39,929 bases of DNA, taken from the NCBI GenBank assembly GCA_945866215.1, contig CAMBGQ010000015.1:1-39929 (forward strand), written 5' to 3'. Positions within the stretch are counted from its first letter, which is position 1, and each line of letters starts with the position of its first letter. A program made the position numbers and the translations under genes. The DNA comes from Opitutus sp. GAS368 (lineage in GTDB: Bacteria > Verrucomicrobiota > Verrucomicrobiia > Opitutales > UBA953). Positions 26,913-37,502 of this stretch are shown in pieces. Under the pieces are notes generated by a model, which was not told the origin of the DNA, searched no databases, and saw only the letters and a program-made list of their open reading frames with translations.

Positions 26913-28097
26913 ATGAAAACGTTGGCCCTTTCGCTTCTTATCTTAATCGCCGCGGCGGGTTCCTCGGCCTCGGCCCTCGCCAGCACTCCCGTCTCGCCCA
27001 AAGTCAGCGTCGACGTCGCGGCAATTGATCGCGAGCGCATCCTGAAGGCCGCCGAGAAGGCCCTGACGCAGGCGCCGGTCAGCATCACCGCCTTCCCAGC
27101 CAAGCTGAGCGAGGGTGGGGCCAACGACTTCTATTCGAACGGCGACTACTGGTGGCCGGATTCCACCAAGCCGAATGGCCTCCCGTATATTCGACGCGAC
27201 GGCCAAACCAATCCGGAGAATTTCAGTCAGCATCGCCTGGTCGTGAAGACCCTGCGTGATTCCGTCTCGGCTCTGGCCGCCGCTTATCAGGTCACGGGTG
27301 ACGACAAGTATGCCGTGAAGGCTGCTGAGCTACTCCGCGTGTTCTTCCTGGACGCCAAGCTACGCATGAATCCAAACCTTGATTTCGCGCAGGCCGTCCC
27401 GGGCGTCTCGCCAGGCCGCGGTATCGGCATCATCGACGCATTGCATCTCATCGAAGTACCTGCGTCCGTGAAGGCCCTCGAGCGTTCGCCCGCTTTCCCG
27501 GCCGGTATGGCCAAAGATCTGCGCGGGTGGTTCCGTGAACTGGCGGAGTGGATGGTCACCAGCAAGAACGGCAAGGAAGAGGCCGCGGCGAAGAATAACC
27601 ATGCCGTCGCTTTTTATCTGCAGCTCGCTGTCTACGCTGATTTCATCGGCGACCAAGAGAAGCTCGCCGCCTGCCGTAAGCAGTACAAGGAAGTCTTCGT
27701 GGGTAAGCAGATGGCTGTCGACGGTGGCTTCCCGCTCGAGCTCGCTCGCACCAAGCCCTACGGCTACTCGATCTTCCAGCTGGATAACATGGTGCTCCTT
27801 TGCCAGGTGCTCTCGACCAAGGAGGACAACCTCTGGGAGTTCACGCTGCCGGACGGTCGCTGCATCCGTAAGGCGGTGGCTTTCCTTTATCCGTTTCTCG
27901 CTGACAAATCCAAATGGACGCTCAAGCCCGATGTCCAGGCGTGGGAAGGTTGGCCGGCCCGTCAGCCGGGTCTGCTTTTCGCCGGCCGCCAGTTCGGTGA
28001 GACCGCCTATCTCGACCTGTGGAAGAAGCTTCCGTCCGATCCGACCGACCCCGAAGTGCAGCGTAATATCGGCGTCACCCAGCCCGTGCTTTGGTAA
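26913..28097 (+). CDS. Exported polysaccharide-lyase-like protein (alginate_lyase domain)
   Basis: The product has 394 residues with a signal peptide (about 1-24) and then an alpha/alpha-toroid of the alginate_lyase Pfam type, shared by families such as PL5 and PL38. Visible marks are YWWPDSTKPNGLPY, a KNNHAVAFYLQL segment whose NNH matches the usual catalytic Asn-His pair, and DGGFPLELARTKPYGYSIFQLDNM with candidate tyrosines. The family cleaves beta-1,4-linked polyuronates (alginate or glucuronan). Which polymer is cut, or whether this member is a true lyase, is not settled by sequence alone. The leader ends TCATCTC before ATG. A TTGAAA and a TAATCA lie upstream, but their 19-base spacing makes that promoter weak. 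Confidence 0.8.
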   Translation: MKTLALSLLILIAAAGSSASALASTPVSPKVSVDVAAIDRERILKAAEKALTQAPVSITAFPAKLSEGGANDFYSNGDYWWPDSTKPNGLPYIRRDGQTNPENFSQHRLVVKTLRDSVSALAAAYQVTGDDKYAVKAAELLRVFFLDAKLRMNPNLDFAQAVPGVSPGRGIGIIDALHLIEVPASVKALERSPAFPAGMAKDLRGWFRELAEWMVTSKNGKEEAAAKNNHAVAFYLQLAVYADFIGDQEKLAACRKQYKEVFVGKQMAVDGGFPLELARTKPYGYSIFQLDNMVLLCQVLSTKEDNLWEFTLPDGRCIRKAVAFLYPFLADKSKWTLKPDVQAWEGWPARQPGLLFAGRQFGETAYLDLWKKLPSDPTDPEVQRNIGVTQPVLW

Positions 28098-28139
28098 GAC
28101 GGGGTTGTCATCCTTAGATACCGCGGAATGCTGGCCGCC

Positions 28140-28910
28140 ATGAGATTCGCCCCGATGTCATGGCTGGCCGCCTTCCTGATGATTGCTACGGCCGCCTGCG
28201 CCGAGGACCCGCAGCGCATCCTGTTCATCGGCAACAGCTATACCGGTTCTAATAAGCTTCCCGATGTCTTTCTGGAAGTGGTCAAGAGCGCCGGTCGCAA
28301 GGAGCCAGTGGTGAAGTCCGCCACGCCCGGTGGCCAGACGTTGCACCAGCAGCTCACCCAGGCCCCCAGCCAGGAACTCATCGCGGAGGGTGGCTGGGAT
28401 GTCGTCGTCCTGCAGGGGCAGAGCATGGAACCCGCCTTGGCGGAGAAAGATGCCACGACGCGGGAGCACTTCGTCCAAAGCGCAGCCGAGCTCTGCCAGC
28501 GCATCCGCGCCAAGAGTCCAAAGGCTCGAATCTACTTCTATGAAACGTGGGCGCGGCACGCGGATTTCTGGAAAGACAAAGCCGCGCTAAAAGAGGCTGG
28601 AGCCATCGGTGCCAACCCTAAGGAGATGCAGGGTCGCCTGCGTAAGTGGTATGATTTCGTGGCCAAGGAGAATAAGGCCACGGTCGTGCCGTGCGGCGAT
28701 GCCTGGGAGCTCAATTACGCCTCGGCCAAGCCGATTCGCCTGCACCGCGACGATAATTCACACCCGGAGCTGGTCGGCACCTACCTCAATGCCCTGATCT
28801 TCTTCGGTAAGATTTACGGTGTGAAGTCACCGGCTCCAAAATGGACCGGCAAGGTAGACGAGGCCCAGGCTAAGCTCATGCAGGGGTACGCTGCTAAGGT
28901 GTTGAGGTGA
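28140..28910 (+). CDS. Exported SGNH/GDSL-type hydrolase
   Basis: The product has 256 residues from the ATG at 28140. An ATG four codons upstream is possible. A signal peptide (about 1-20) ends AAC, which could be a lipobox-like cysteine, but the residues before it fit poorly. Block I is FIGNSYTGSNKLP with nucleophile S33, block III is WDVVVLQGQS, and the C-terminal D205/H208 (DDNSHPELVG) completes an SGNH triad. Such enzymes deacetylate sugars; the substrate is unknown. It follows the lyase-like gene after a 42-base gap in the same direction and is probably co-transcribed with it. Confidence 0.85.
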   Translation: MRFAPMSWLAAFLMIATAACAEDPQRILFIGNSYTGSNKLPDVFLEVVKSAGRKEPVVKSATPGGQTLHQQLTQAPSQELIAEGGWDVVVLQGQSMEPALAEKDATTREHFVQSAAELCQRIRAKSPKARIYFYETWARHADFWKDKAALKEAGAIGANPKEMQGRLRKWYDFVAKENKATVVPCGDAWELNYASAKPIRLHRDDNSHPELVGTYLNALIFFGKIYGVKSPAPKWTGKVDEAQAKLMQGYAAKVLR

Positions 28911-28924
28911 CGGGACGGGTAGGC

Positions 28925-31021
28925 TCAGCGACCCAGCCAAGCCGCGGCGGCAGTCTTGGTGTCGGTGCCGTCGAGGTGAGGCGTGGCAGAAGGGAAGAGT
29001 GTCGCATCTTTCTCTCCGGCTACCCAGAGGGCATGGGTCGAGGCGACGCAGAGCAGGCCCGGGACGTCGAGATACTTGGAGCCGCCGGGTAGGAACATCG
29101 GGTCGCGGTAATCCAGGAGCTGGCCGAAGCGGAAGCCAGCGGTATCGACGGCGGCTTTGACGATGGCGTTGCCGGTCGTGGCTCGGGCGGCAGTGGCAAC
29201 GGCGCCCATCTGGCCGAAGCCGGCGAGCGAGACTCTCTTTACGGCCGGCTGGGAGGCGTCGCGTTTCGAGAGCAGGTAACTCGTGATGGTCATGACGTCA
29301 TGCACGCGCTGGGCGAAGAGCGCGTGGTTGTAGCCGAAGGTATAGGCCGGGACTTCACGGGGGCCCGCCACGACGCGGGTCTGTTTGAGCTTCTTGTCGT
29401 CCTGGAGGAAGAGATCGGCCGTGAGCACGCCCACGCCGCGGTCGATGAGTTCCTGCAGCTCGGGGCGGATGGTTCCATCCGCGAGGCGGGCGGAACCCTT
29501 GCCGGCATCATCGAGCCAGATCACGACGTCACCGGTCGGATTGATGGGTTGCAGCCAATCGATAGCCACTTCTTCGCCGTAGGTCGCGTTGAGCAGCTTA
29601 CCTTGCGTGCGGAAGTGGGAGTCGCGCCATTGCGTGCTGGCGTCAGGGAAGCTAATCTTGCCGGCGTGGGCGTAGGGGCGGCCGATGAGGGCTTCGATGG
29701 CCGGGCGGAGGACGTGTTCGCGACCTTCAGGCGTCTTGGCGGCGGCGAGGAGCTGCTGTTCCGCGTCGGACTTGAGCCACTTGAGTAGGCCGCGTTCGAA
29801 TTCAGGGTCGCCTGACTTTGGCGCCGGATGGGCGTCGTCCCAGACCGTGAGCTTCTCCTTGGGTAGCGGCACATAATCCTTTTCGACGATAGGCGACGCT
29901 TGGCCTAGTTTGAAATGGCGATTCAGCACCTCGTAAAAACCCATCCGCGAGACTGCGTTGTAGTTGTGAGGGAAGTGTTCGCCGCGTTGCAGCGTCACGT
30001 AGTCCTTCTTGCCGTAGAGCGCGTAGAGTTTTTGCAGGTCGGGAAAGCCTTTGGTCGCCATCTCCTTCGTCCAGTCGTTGGCCGTATTCATGCCTTGCGG
30101 TTTCGGAGCGAAGAGGGCGGCGATTTCGACATTACCAGAATTAACCCGAAGGAGTGTGGCGTTCTCACAGGAGCAGCCGCCTTGCATCGCGGTGCTGACC
30201 ATCACCACCGGGTAGGAAAGTGCGAGGCGGGGGTCGGTGGCCGCTAGGAGCATCGTCTGCGTACCGCCGCCGCTGGATCCCGTGACCGCGAGGCGGTTCG
30301 GGTCGACCTCGGGAAGGGTGAGCAGGAAGTCGATACTGCGGATTGAGTTCAGGGTCTGCAGGCCCATCACGCTTTGCAGGTTGGCTTCGGCCTGGGGACT
30401 GTAGAGTCCCCAACCTTCGGTGCGGTTCATGTCCGGGCGCTGCTTGGCGAACTTATGGATGACCTCGGGTGAGAACTGCTTTGAATCTGAATCGCTCAGG
30501 GCGTCGATCTGCCAGACGACGCAACCCATGCGGGCGAGCTGGACGCACATGGACTGGAAGCGCGACTTGCCGCCTTGTTCGAAACGCTCCTGTCCGGTCG
30601 CGATCTCCTCGCGGACGTACTTATCGGACTGGTTGAGGAAGCGTGCGTCGACCCAGTGTCCGTGCGGAAAGACGACCGCGGGCACCTTGCCTGAGATGTT
30701 CTTGGGTCGGTAGAGATTGCCCGTCACGAAGAAGCCCGGAGCGCTCTCGAAGTAGACCTTCTCGACCGTGTAGTCTCCTTGGTCGATCTTGCCGTGGATT
30801 ACCGCGTTGAGCGGCGTCTTCGTCGGCATCGGCCAGAGCCCTTGCGAGATGACTAGCTGGCGTTGGACAAAGTCACGGCGCGGCTCCCATTCCTGAACGG
30901 ATTTCGGGGCGGGGAAGGGGAAGTACCCGTTGAGGTCTTTGAGCGGACCGAGGCGCGCGTCGTCGGCGTGGACTAGGTTCAGTAGACCGAGGGTCGCGAG
31001 GGCGAGCGTGGGGAGGCGCAT
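28925..31021 (-). CDS. Exported two-domain alpha/beta hydrolase (acetylxylan-esterase-like), second half likely non-catalytic
   Basis: The product has 698 residues with a signal peptide (about 1-19). The first half is an alpha/beta hydrolase of the acetylxylan-esterase/prolyl-oligopeptidase type: a HGHWVDARF oxyanion region, a nucleophile S250 in TGSSGGG, and H349/H352 in EHFPHNYN. The second half (from about residue 440) has the size and rhythm of another alpha/beta hydrolase, but the expected nucleophile elbow reads GFGQMG (601-606), with no serine. It may bind substrate or modulate the first domain. The gene faces the SGNH gene 14 bases away. It is the largest esterase of the accessory region. 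Confidence 0.83.
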   Translation of the reverse strand: MRLPTLALATLGLLNLVHADDARLGPLKDLNGYFPFPAPKSVQEWEPRRDFVQRQLVISQGLWPMPTKTPLNAVIHGKIDQGDYTVEKVYFESAPGFFVTGNLYRPKNISGKVPAVVFPHGHWVDARFLNQSDKYVREEIATGQERFEQGGKSRFQSMCVQLARMGCVVWQIDALSDSDSKQFSPEVIHKFAKQRPDMNRTEGWGLYSPQAEANLQSVMGLQTLNSIRSIDFLLTLPEVDPNRLAVTGSSGGGTQTMLLAATDPRLALSYPVVMVSTAMQGGCSCENATLLRVNSGNVEIAALFAPKPQGMNTANDWTKEMATKGFPDLQKLYALYGKKDYVTLQRGEHFPHNYNAVSRMGFYEVLNRHFKLGQASPIVEKDYVPLPKEKLTVWDDAHPAPKSGDPEFERGLLKWLKSDAEQQLLAAAKTPEGREHVLRPAIEALIGRPYAHAGKISFPDASTQWRDSHFRTQGKLLNATYGEEVAIDWLQPINPTGDVVIWLDDAGKGSARLADGTIRPELQELIDRGVGVLTADLFLQDDKKLKQTRVVAGPREVPAYTFGYNHALFAQRVHDVMTITSYLLSKRDASQPAVKRVSLAGFGQMGAVATAARATTGNAIVKAAVDTAGFRFGQLLDYRDPMFLPGGSKYLDVPGLLCVASTHALWVAGEKDATLFPSATPHLDGTDTKTAAAAWLGR

Positions 31022-31056
31022 GGGGGCAATATGAGCCTCGTGGTCGGTAATGGGAA

Positions 31057-31088
31057 ATAAAAAGGCCGACCTTACGGCCGGCCTTCGA
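31057..31088 (-). terminator. Rho-independent terminator after the repeat-protein gene
   Basis: On the minus strand, AAGGCCGGCC pairs with GGTCGGCCTT around GTAA, with one mismatch. A TTTTTATTT run follows. It begins about 18 bases after the stop codon at 31106, so it ends that transcript before the two-domain hydrolase gene. Confidence 0.8.
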
Positions 31089-31105
31089 TAGGGACGATAA
31101 CGTGC

Positions 31106-31879
31106 TTATTCGGGCTGCTTACGGCCGCGCTGCGCTTCACCTGCTTTGCGCATCTTCTCGAAGAGTGGGCCGAGTGAAGGGTCGGCCTTGCGGGCGACGT
31201 CTTCGGCGACCTCGATCGCCTTGCGCTGGGCGGCGGCCGCGTCCTCGCGGGCTTCGCGCACGGCCGGGTTTTCATTGGCCTTGGCCATCGCCTCGCGGAC
31301 GCGACGCTGTTCGTCAGGAGATAGTCCGGGAATCATGCCGCCGCGGTTGGCTGGCTCCTCGCGATTACCTTCGCGCTGGCGCGGGGCTTCGCCGGGGGGC
31401 TGGGCCTCTGGTTGACGTTTGCCTTCTTCGCGTCCGCGTCCCGGCTCGGCGTTGGGCTGGCGGTTGCCGCCTTCGGGGCGGCGAGGTTGCTCGCCGCGGG
31501 GCTGTGCCTCGGGCTGGCGTCCCGGCTGGCCGGGCTGACGCTGTTCCATGGCCTTGCGGACCTTTTCCAGGATCGGGGCGACGGACGGGTCGGCCTTACG
31601 GGCGGCCTCGTCGGTAATCTCACGGGCCTTCTTCTGGGCTTCGGCGGCGGCTTGCTGGGCTTTGGCGGCCTGCTCATGGGCTTCCTTTACGGCAGGGTCC
31701 TGATTGGCTTTCTCCATGGCTTCGCGGAGGCGCTTCTGTTCGTCAGGGGAGAGCGGGACCGGGAGGCGCGGGTTGGAGCGACCTTCAGGGGCCGATCCTT
31801 CGGGGCGGACGTTCGGGCGCGGGGCATCTTCGGCCGCAAAACCGAGGGCGGCGAGGAGGAGCAGGGGTAGGTGTTTCAT
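31106..31879 (-). CDS. Exported protein with two charged helical repeats joined by a Pro/Gln/Arg-rich linker
   Basis: The product has 257 residues and no recognised family. A signal peptide covers about residues 1-16. Repeat A (about 44-115) and repeat B (about 187-250) each begin SPDEQ and share REAM.KAN..PAV.EA, many Ala/Lys/Glu/Arg residues, ARKADPS and EK.RKA, implying an internal duplication. The linker (about 114-183) is rich in Pro, Gln, Arg, Gly and Glu, and is probably disordered. Repeats of this kind suggest a coiled-coil or polymer-binding surface. Its role is unknown. A TATATC hexamer six bases before the ATG could be a -10 giving a leaderless mRNA, but no good -35 is seen. Confidence 0.75.
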   Translation of the reverse strand: MKHLPLLLLAALGFAAEDAPRPNVRPEGSAPEGRSNPRLPVPLSPDEQKRLREAMEKANQDPAVKEAHEQAAKAQQAAAEAQKKAREITDEAARKADPSVAPILEKVRKAMEQRQPGQPGRQPEAQPRGEQPRRPEGGNRQPNAEPGRGREEGKRQPEAQPPGEAPRQREGNREEPANRGGMIPGLSPDEQRRVREAMAKANENPAVREAREDAAAAQRKAIEVAEDVARKADPSLGPLFEKMRKAGEAQRGRKQPE

Positions 31880-31970
31880 AGTATAGATATAACAGCGCCC
31901 TATCCTAAGAGTTTCAACCGTCTTCCGGGGACAGGCTTGCCATCTTCCACCGGCAAGGTCTGCTGGTCTC

Positions 31971-33452
31971 ATGCTACCCCGCCTCGCACTCCTCGTGCTT
32001 TGCTGCTCCGCGCTCGTATCCGCCGGAGAGCTTAAGCTCATCTCCCTGTTCTCCGACCACGCCGTCCTCCAGGCCGGTGACGCCGCCGTCTTCGGCAAGG
32101 CCCACCCGGGCTCGAAGGTCAGCGTGAAGCTCGGTTCGACCGAAGCCACCGCCACCGCCGGCAACGACGGCAAGTGGACCACCACGCTTCGTGGCCTCAA
32201 GGCCACCGAGCAGGGCAAGGACCTCATCGTCAGCTCTGGAGAGGAAGTCTTCACCGCTCGCGACGTAATCGTTGGAGAGGTCTGGATCGGCTCCGGCCAG
32301 TCGAACATGGACTGGGTCGTCAAGAACACCACTGCCGCTGCGGACGCCAAGTCCCGCCCCGCCGATGCCGGCCTCCGCGTCTTCACCGTCGCCCGCACGC
32401 CCAAGGCCGAGCCCGTCGACGACGTCCAGGGTTCCTGGAAACTCGCCGCTCCTGACACCGTCGAGGGTCTCACCGCTACGGGTCTTTTCTTCGCCCGCGA
32501 ATTGCGAGCCAACCTCATGCAGCCAGTCGGCGTCATCCATACCTCCATCGGTGGCACGCGCGCCGAGGCCTGGGGTCCGAAGGGCATGTATGCCGACGTC
32601 GCTGACGCCAAGGATTTCGACGCCAAGGAAACGACGGCCATCAAGGCCCGCGCTGACGCCCTCGAGAAGCTCAACGCCAAGATCGCCGTCGAGAAGGACA
32701 AGGCTGCGTTGGCCAAACTGCGTCAGGATGCGGGCAGGTTCGCCCCGGTTTGGTCCAATGGACCCTACATGAATTGGAACGGCATGGTCGCTCCGCTCGT
32801 CGGTTATTCTGTGCGCGGCGCCATCTGGTATCAGGGTGAATCGAACGCCGGCCAACCCGAGGCCTACAAGTGGGTCCTTGGTTCGATGATCAAGTCCTGG
32901 CACAAGGCCTGGGGCCAGGAATTCCCGTTCATCATCGTCCAGCTACCCCGCTTCATGGCCCGCAAGCCTGAGCTCGCCGTCGAGGACGGTGGCTGGCCCC
33001 GACTCCGCGAATCCATGGAATGGATCGCTGACAACGTCCCGGGTGCGATGCAGTCTGTGAACATCGATCTCGGCGAAGAGAAGGACATCCATCCGAAGGA
33101 CAAACTCCCCATCGGCGAGCGTCTCGCCTATGTCGCCCTCCAGCGCGTTTACAAGACCCGCACCGACGGCGAAGCCCCGCGCGTGGAGTATGCGGTACGC
33201 CAAGGCGACGCCTGGGTGCTCACCTACGACCGTCCGGTGGTGCTCAAGAACGATGGCAAGGGTTTCGGTTTGCTCGGAGCCGACAATAAGTGGGTCTTCG
33301 GTCAGGCCAAGGCCGACGGCACGACCGTCACGGTCACCGGCGTCAAGGCGCCCAAGGAAGTGCGTTACGCTTGGTCTAACTTTCCTGAGGTCAGCGTCTA
33401 CTCCGCCGGCAAGGACGGTCTCCCGGCTGGCCCGTATCGCTCCAGCAAGTAA
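31971..33452 (+). CDS. Exported sialate O-acetylesterase family protein
   Basis: The product has 493 residues with a signal peptide (about 1-18). The family order is visible: an N-terminal beta domain (LFSDHAVLQAGDAAVFGKAHPGS), then the catalytic SGNH domain with S111 in GSGQSNMDW, and a C-terminal catalytic-histidine region DIHPKDK (D372, H374) followed by GERLA and a beta tail. The family removes acetyl groups from sialic acids or, in environmental bacteria, from other acetylated sugars. There is no sialic acid gene here, so acetylated polysaccharide is the likelier target (inference). It diverges from the repeat-protein gene. Confidence 0.9.
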   Translation: MLPRLALLVLCCSALVSAGELKLISLFSDHAVLQAGDAAVFGKAHPGSKVSVKLGSTEATATAGNDGKWTTTLRGLKATEQGKDLIVSSGEEVFTARDVIVGEVWIGSGQSNMDWVVKNTTAAADAKSRPADAGLRVFTVARTPKAEPVDDVQGSWKLAAPDTVEGLTATGLFFARELRANLMQPVGVIHTSIGGTRAEAWGPKGMYADVADAKDFDAKETTAIKARADALEKLNAKIAVEKDKAALAKLRQDAGRFAPVWSNGPYMNWNGMVAPLVGYSVRGAIWYQGESNAGQPEAYKWVLGSMIKSWHKAWGQEFPFIIVQLPRFMARKPELAVEDGGWPRLRESMEWIADNVPGAMQSVNIDLGEEKDIHPKDKLPIGERLAYVALQRVYKTRTDGEAPRVEYAVRQGDAWVLTYDRPVVLKNDGKGFGLLGADNKWVFGQAKADGTTVTVTGVKAPKEVRYAWSNFPEVSVYSAGKDGLPAGPYRSSK

Positions 33453-33464
33453 GGGGGCTTACTT
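33447..33464. terminator. Small hairpin spanning both convergent stop codons
   Basis: AAGTAAG pairs perfectly with CTTACTT around GGGG. The stem contains the TAA of the sialate esterase gene and, on the other strand, the TAA of the hydrolase-membrane fusion gene. There is no T-tract, so terminator activity is uncertain. Confidence 0.35.
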
Positions 33465-35377
33465 CAGCGGGATGTAGCAGACATTGCTGGTCAGCATCAT
33501 CATCACGAATAGTGGGCAGGTGATGAGCGGTCCCAGCCAGGTCTGTCCGCTGAGGTCGAAGAAGATCCGGTGCAGCCATGGCAACAGGAACATCATCGGG
33601 ATCACGCCGAAAAGTAGGTTAACGTAGAGCCATCCGTCCGTCCAGAAGGGTTGCTCCGTGGCGCCGAGGTGTAGGTATTGGAGCGACAGCACGAGAATGA
33701 GTCCGAGCGTGTTGCCGAAAGCGTTGAAGAGGCCGGACCGCCAGAGGGGGACGCCTTCGTGGCGCGAGCCCCCGTTCACGCGGAGGGAATTGGCGAAATA
33801 GAAAACGAAGAACAACGGGATGTATTCCAGCGCCACGATGAGCATCTTGGGCGGAAAGGCCGTCGAAGCGGCGACAAAGAGACAGCGGAAGTCTGAGTGG
33901 AACAGGGCATAGCAGGCGAAGAGTAGGGCGTAGAAAAGACCCATGACTACGCAGGCGAGCAAGGCGGTGCGAGCGGCGGCCTTGGCGCTGAGTTGCAATC
34001 CCCACATGGAGGGCGTGACGCCGTGATGACGACCATGGAATCGATACGCGCCCCAGAACAGCGTCAGGGCGATTGCACCGTTGGCGAGGGCCCAGAGTAG
34101 CAGGGCGTTGTTGATCCGTTGCGGGAACCACCAGGTCTGCTTCACCGAGCTCGCTTCGGGGAAGACCGTGAACGTCGCCATCGCGAGCGGCATGAATAGT
34201 ACCGCGGCCACCAAGGCCCCGAAGCAGAACAAGCACCACGTGAGCTTACGGCCAGAAGGGGTCGGGGCGGGGAGGGCCGGTGGAGTCGGCTGGCGGACGG
34301 CGGCGAAGAAGGGCAGGCGCAGGAGCAGCCCAGCGCAAGGGATCACGAAGAGTAGTCCGCCGATGAGGCTTATGGTGGTGGCGGCTTCGCGGAATTTCCA
34401 GCGCTGGTCTTCGGGCGGTAGCGGCGACGGGGCTTGTAGGGTGCGGTCGAAGAATTCCAGAACGTGCGCGACGAAACGGTCGTCGTAAGGAAGCAGTGGG
34501 TGGATACCGGATGTATTATGGACGATACGGTACGTGCGTTGGGCGGTTTCGCCGTAAGCGCGACCGATCTCAATCGCCTTCAGTTTATCGTCGGCTGGCC
34601 GGGCGGAATTGACGAGCGCCAGCGACTCGGCGGCCGTACGCATGTCGGCGCTGCCGGCGACGTTACGGAAAGCGCCTTCATCCGAACGCGCGTAATCCAT
34701 GCCCACGTTGGCGTCGATGGGGGCGAAGAGCTCATCTTTCATCGTGAGGACGTAGCCGCCGACGAAGATCGTCGTGAGTAGGTTCTCGCGGCGGGCCAGA
34801 GCGGTCTCTTGTTCTGTCACCGTACGTCCCTTGTCGGAGTCGAGGCGCGTCGCGCGTCGCAGGGCCGTGGCCTGGCGGGCGCCAAACTGGGAGGCCGTCT
34901 GCATGACGGCGTTGCCGCCGGCGGAGTAGCCGAAGGCGCCGACGCGGGAGCGGTCGATGAAATCTGGGCCGGTCTTGCCGTGGACGTACTCTGCCATCGC
35001 GATGAGCCCGTAACCTTCCTTCGTCGCCGAACGACGTTCCATCGTTGAGCTGGAGGCACCTTGGTTATAAGGGTCGATCGTGATGACCACGAAGCCGCGA
35101 CGGGCCAGCTCCATCGAGAAGGACGCCATCGTCTCCTTGCTGCGTTCGAAGCCTGGGCAAATCAGTACGGCCGGGGCGGGGTGTTCACGGGTGGCGGTGG
35201 CCGGACGAAATAGGTCGGCCGTGACCCATTGACCGTTGACCGTATCAAGCCGGAAGTCCGTGACTTCGACGCGACCTCCGTCGCTTTGAATCACATGACT
35301 GGATAGACCCCCGCCGAAAATCATCAGCAGGGACAGAATCAGCAGGCGCCAATGGGAGGAGGTTGGGGTCACGGGGG

Positions 35378-35381
<4 letters not shown>
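33459..35381 (-). CDS. Alpha/beta hydrolase fused to a C-terminal multi-pass membrane domain
   Basis: The product has 640 residues from a GTG at 35381. That codon overlaps the PEP carboxykinase stop by four bases (GTGA), which fixes the start and implies coupling. The longer frame reading upstream is antisense-like extension inside that gene. Residues about 10-28 form a first membrane segment (or signal). An extracytoplasmic alpha/beta hydrolase follows with [19 protein letters not shown] and S153 in GYSAGG. Candidate later residues are in [11 protein letters not shown]. From about residue 335 onward there are roughly eight hydrophobic helices (e.g. [36 protein letters not shown]). No family name is known to me for the membrane half. 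Confidence 0.83.
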
Positions 35382-37207
<1,826 letters not shown>

Positions 37208-37502
37208 CGGTGTGGGCGTGATTGTAATCGCGACGACGCTTTTCACCTAACGTTTGTCTTGTTACACAGCGCAAGTCGTTGGGACACCCTTATTCGATTG
37301 CTACCGTGCTAAAGGCCCGTGCTTCGTTTAAGACCTATTAAACCTATATTTAACTGATGGGCGCGGATGTTTTCGCCAAATAATGACCTGTATCGCTGGA
37401 GCCAAACTGGGACATTAACTCTCTTAATAGTACTTTCGGCTTTCGGAACCTGGAGCTTCCGCAGGCGTTGACGGTCTGGTGTGACGAGGTGAGATTCCTC
37501 TC
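37208..37502. other. AT-rich divergent region between pckG and an SGNH-type gene
   Basis: These 295 bases have no gene. Relative to the rest of the window they are AT-rich, notably around 37330-37360 and 37420-37432 (CTCTTAATAGTACTTT). On the plus side TTGACG occurs at 37469-37474. A GAGGTG that could serve as a Shine-Dalgarno site ends 11 bases before the ATG at 37503. No RNA element was recognised. Confidence 0.4.

Noticed and set aside
31880-32716. Upstream extension of the repeat-protein frame
   Set aside because: It is antisense to the sialate esterase gene; the protein begins at a signal peptide at 31879.
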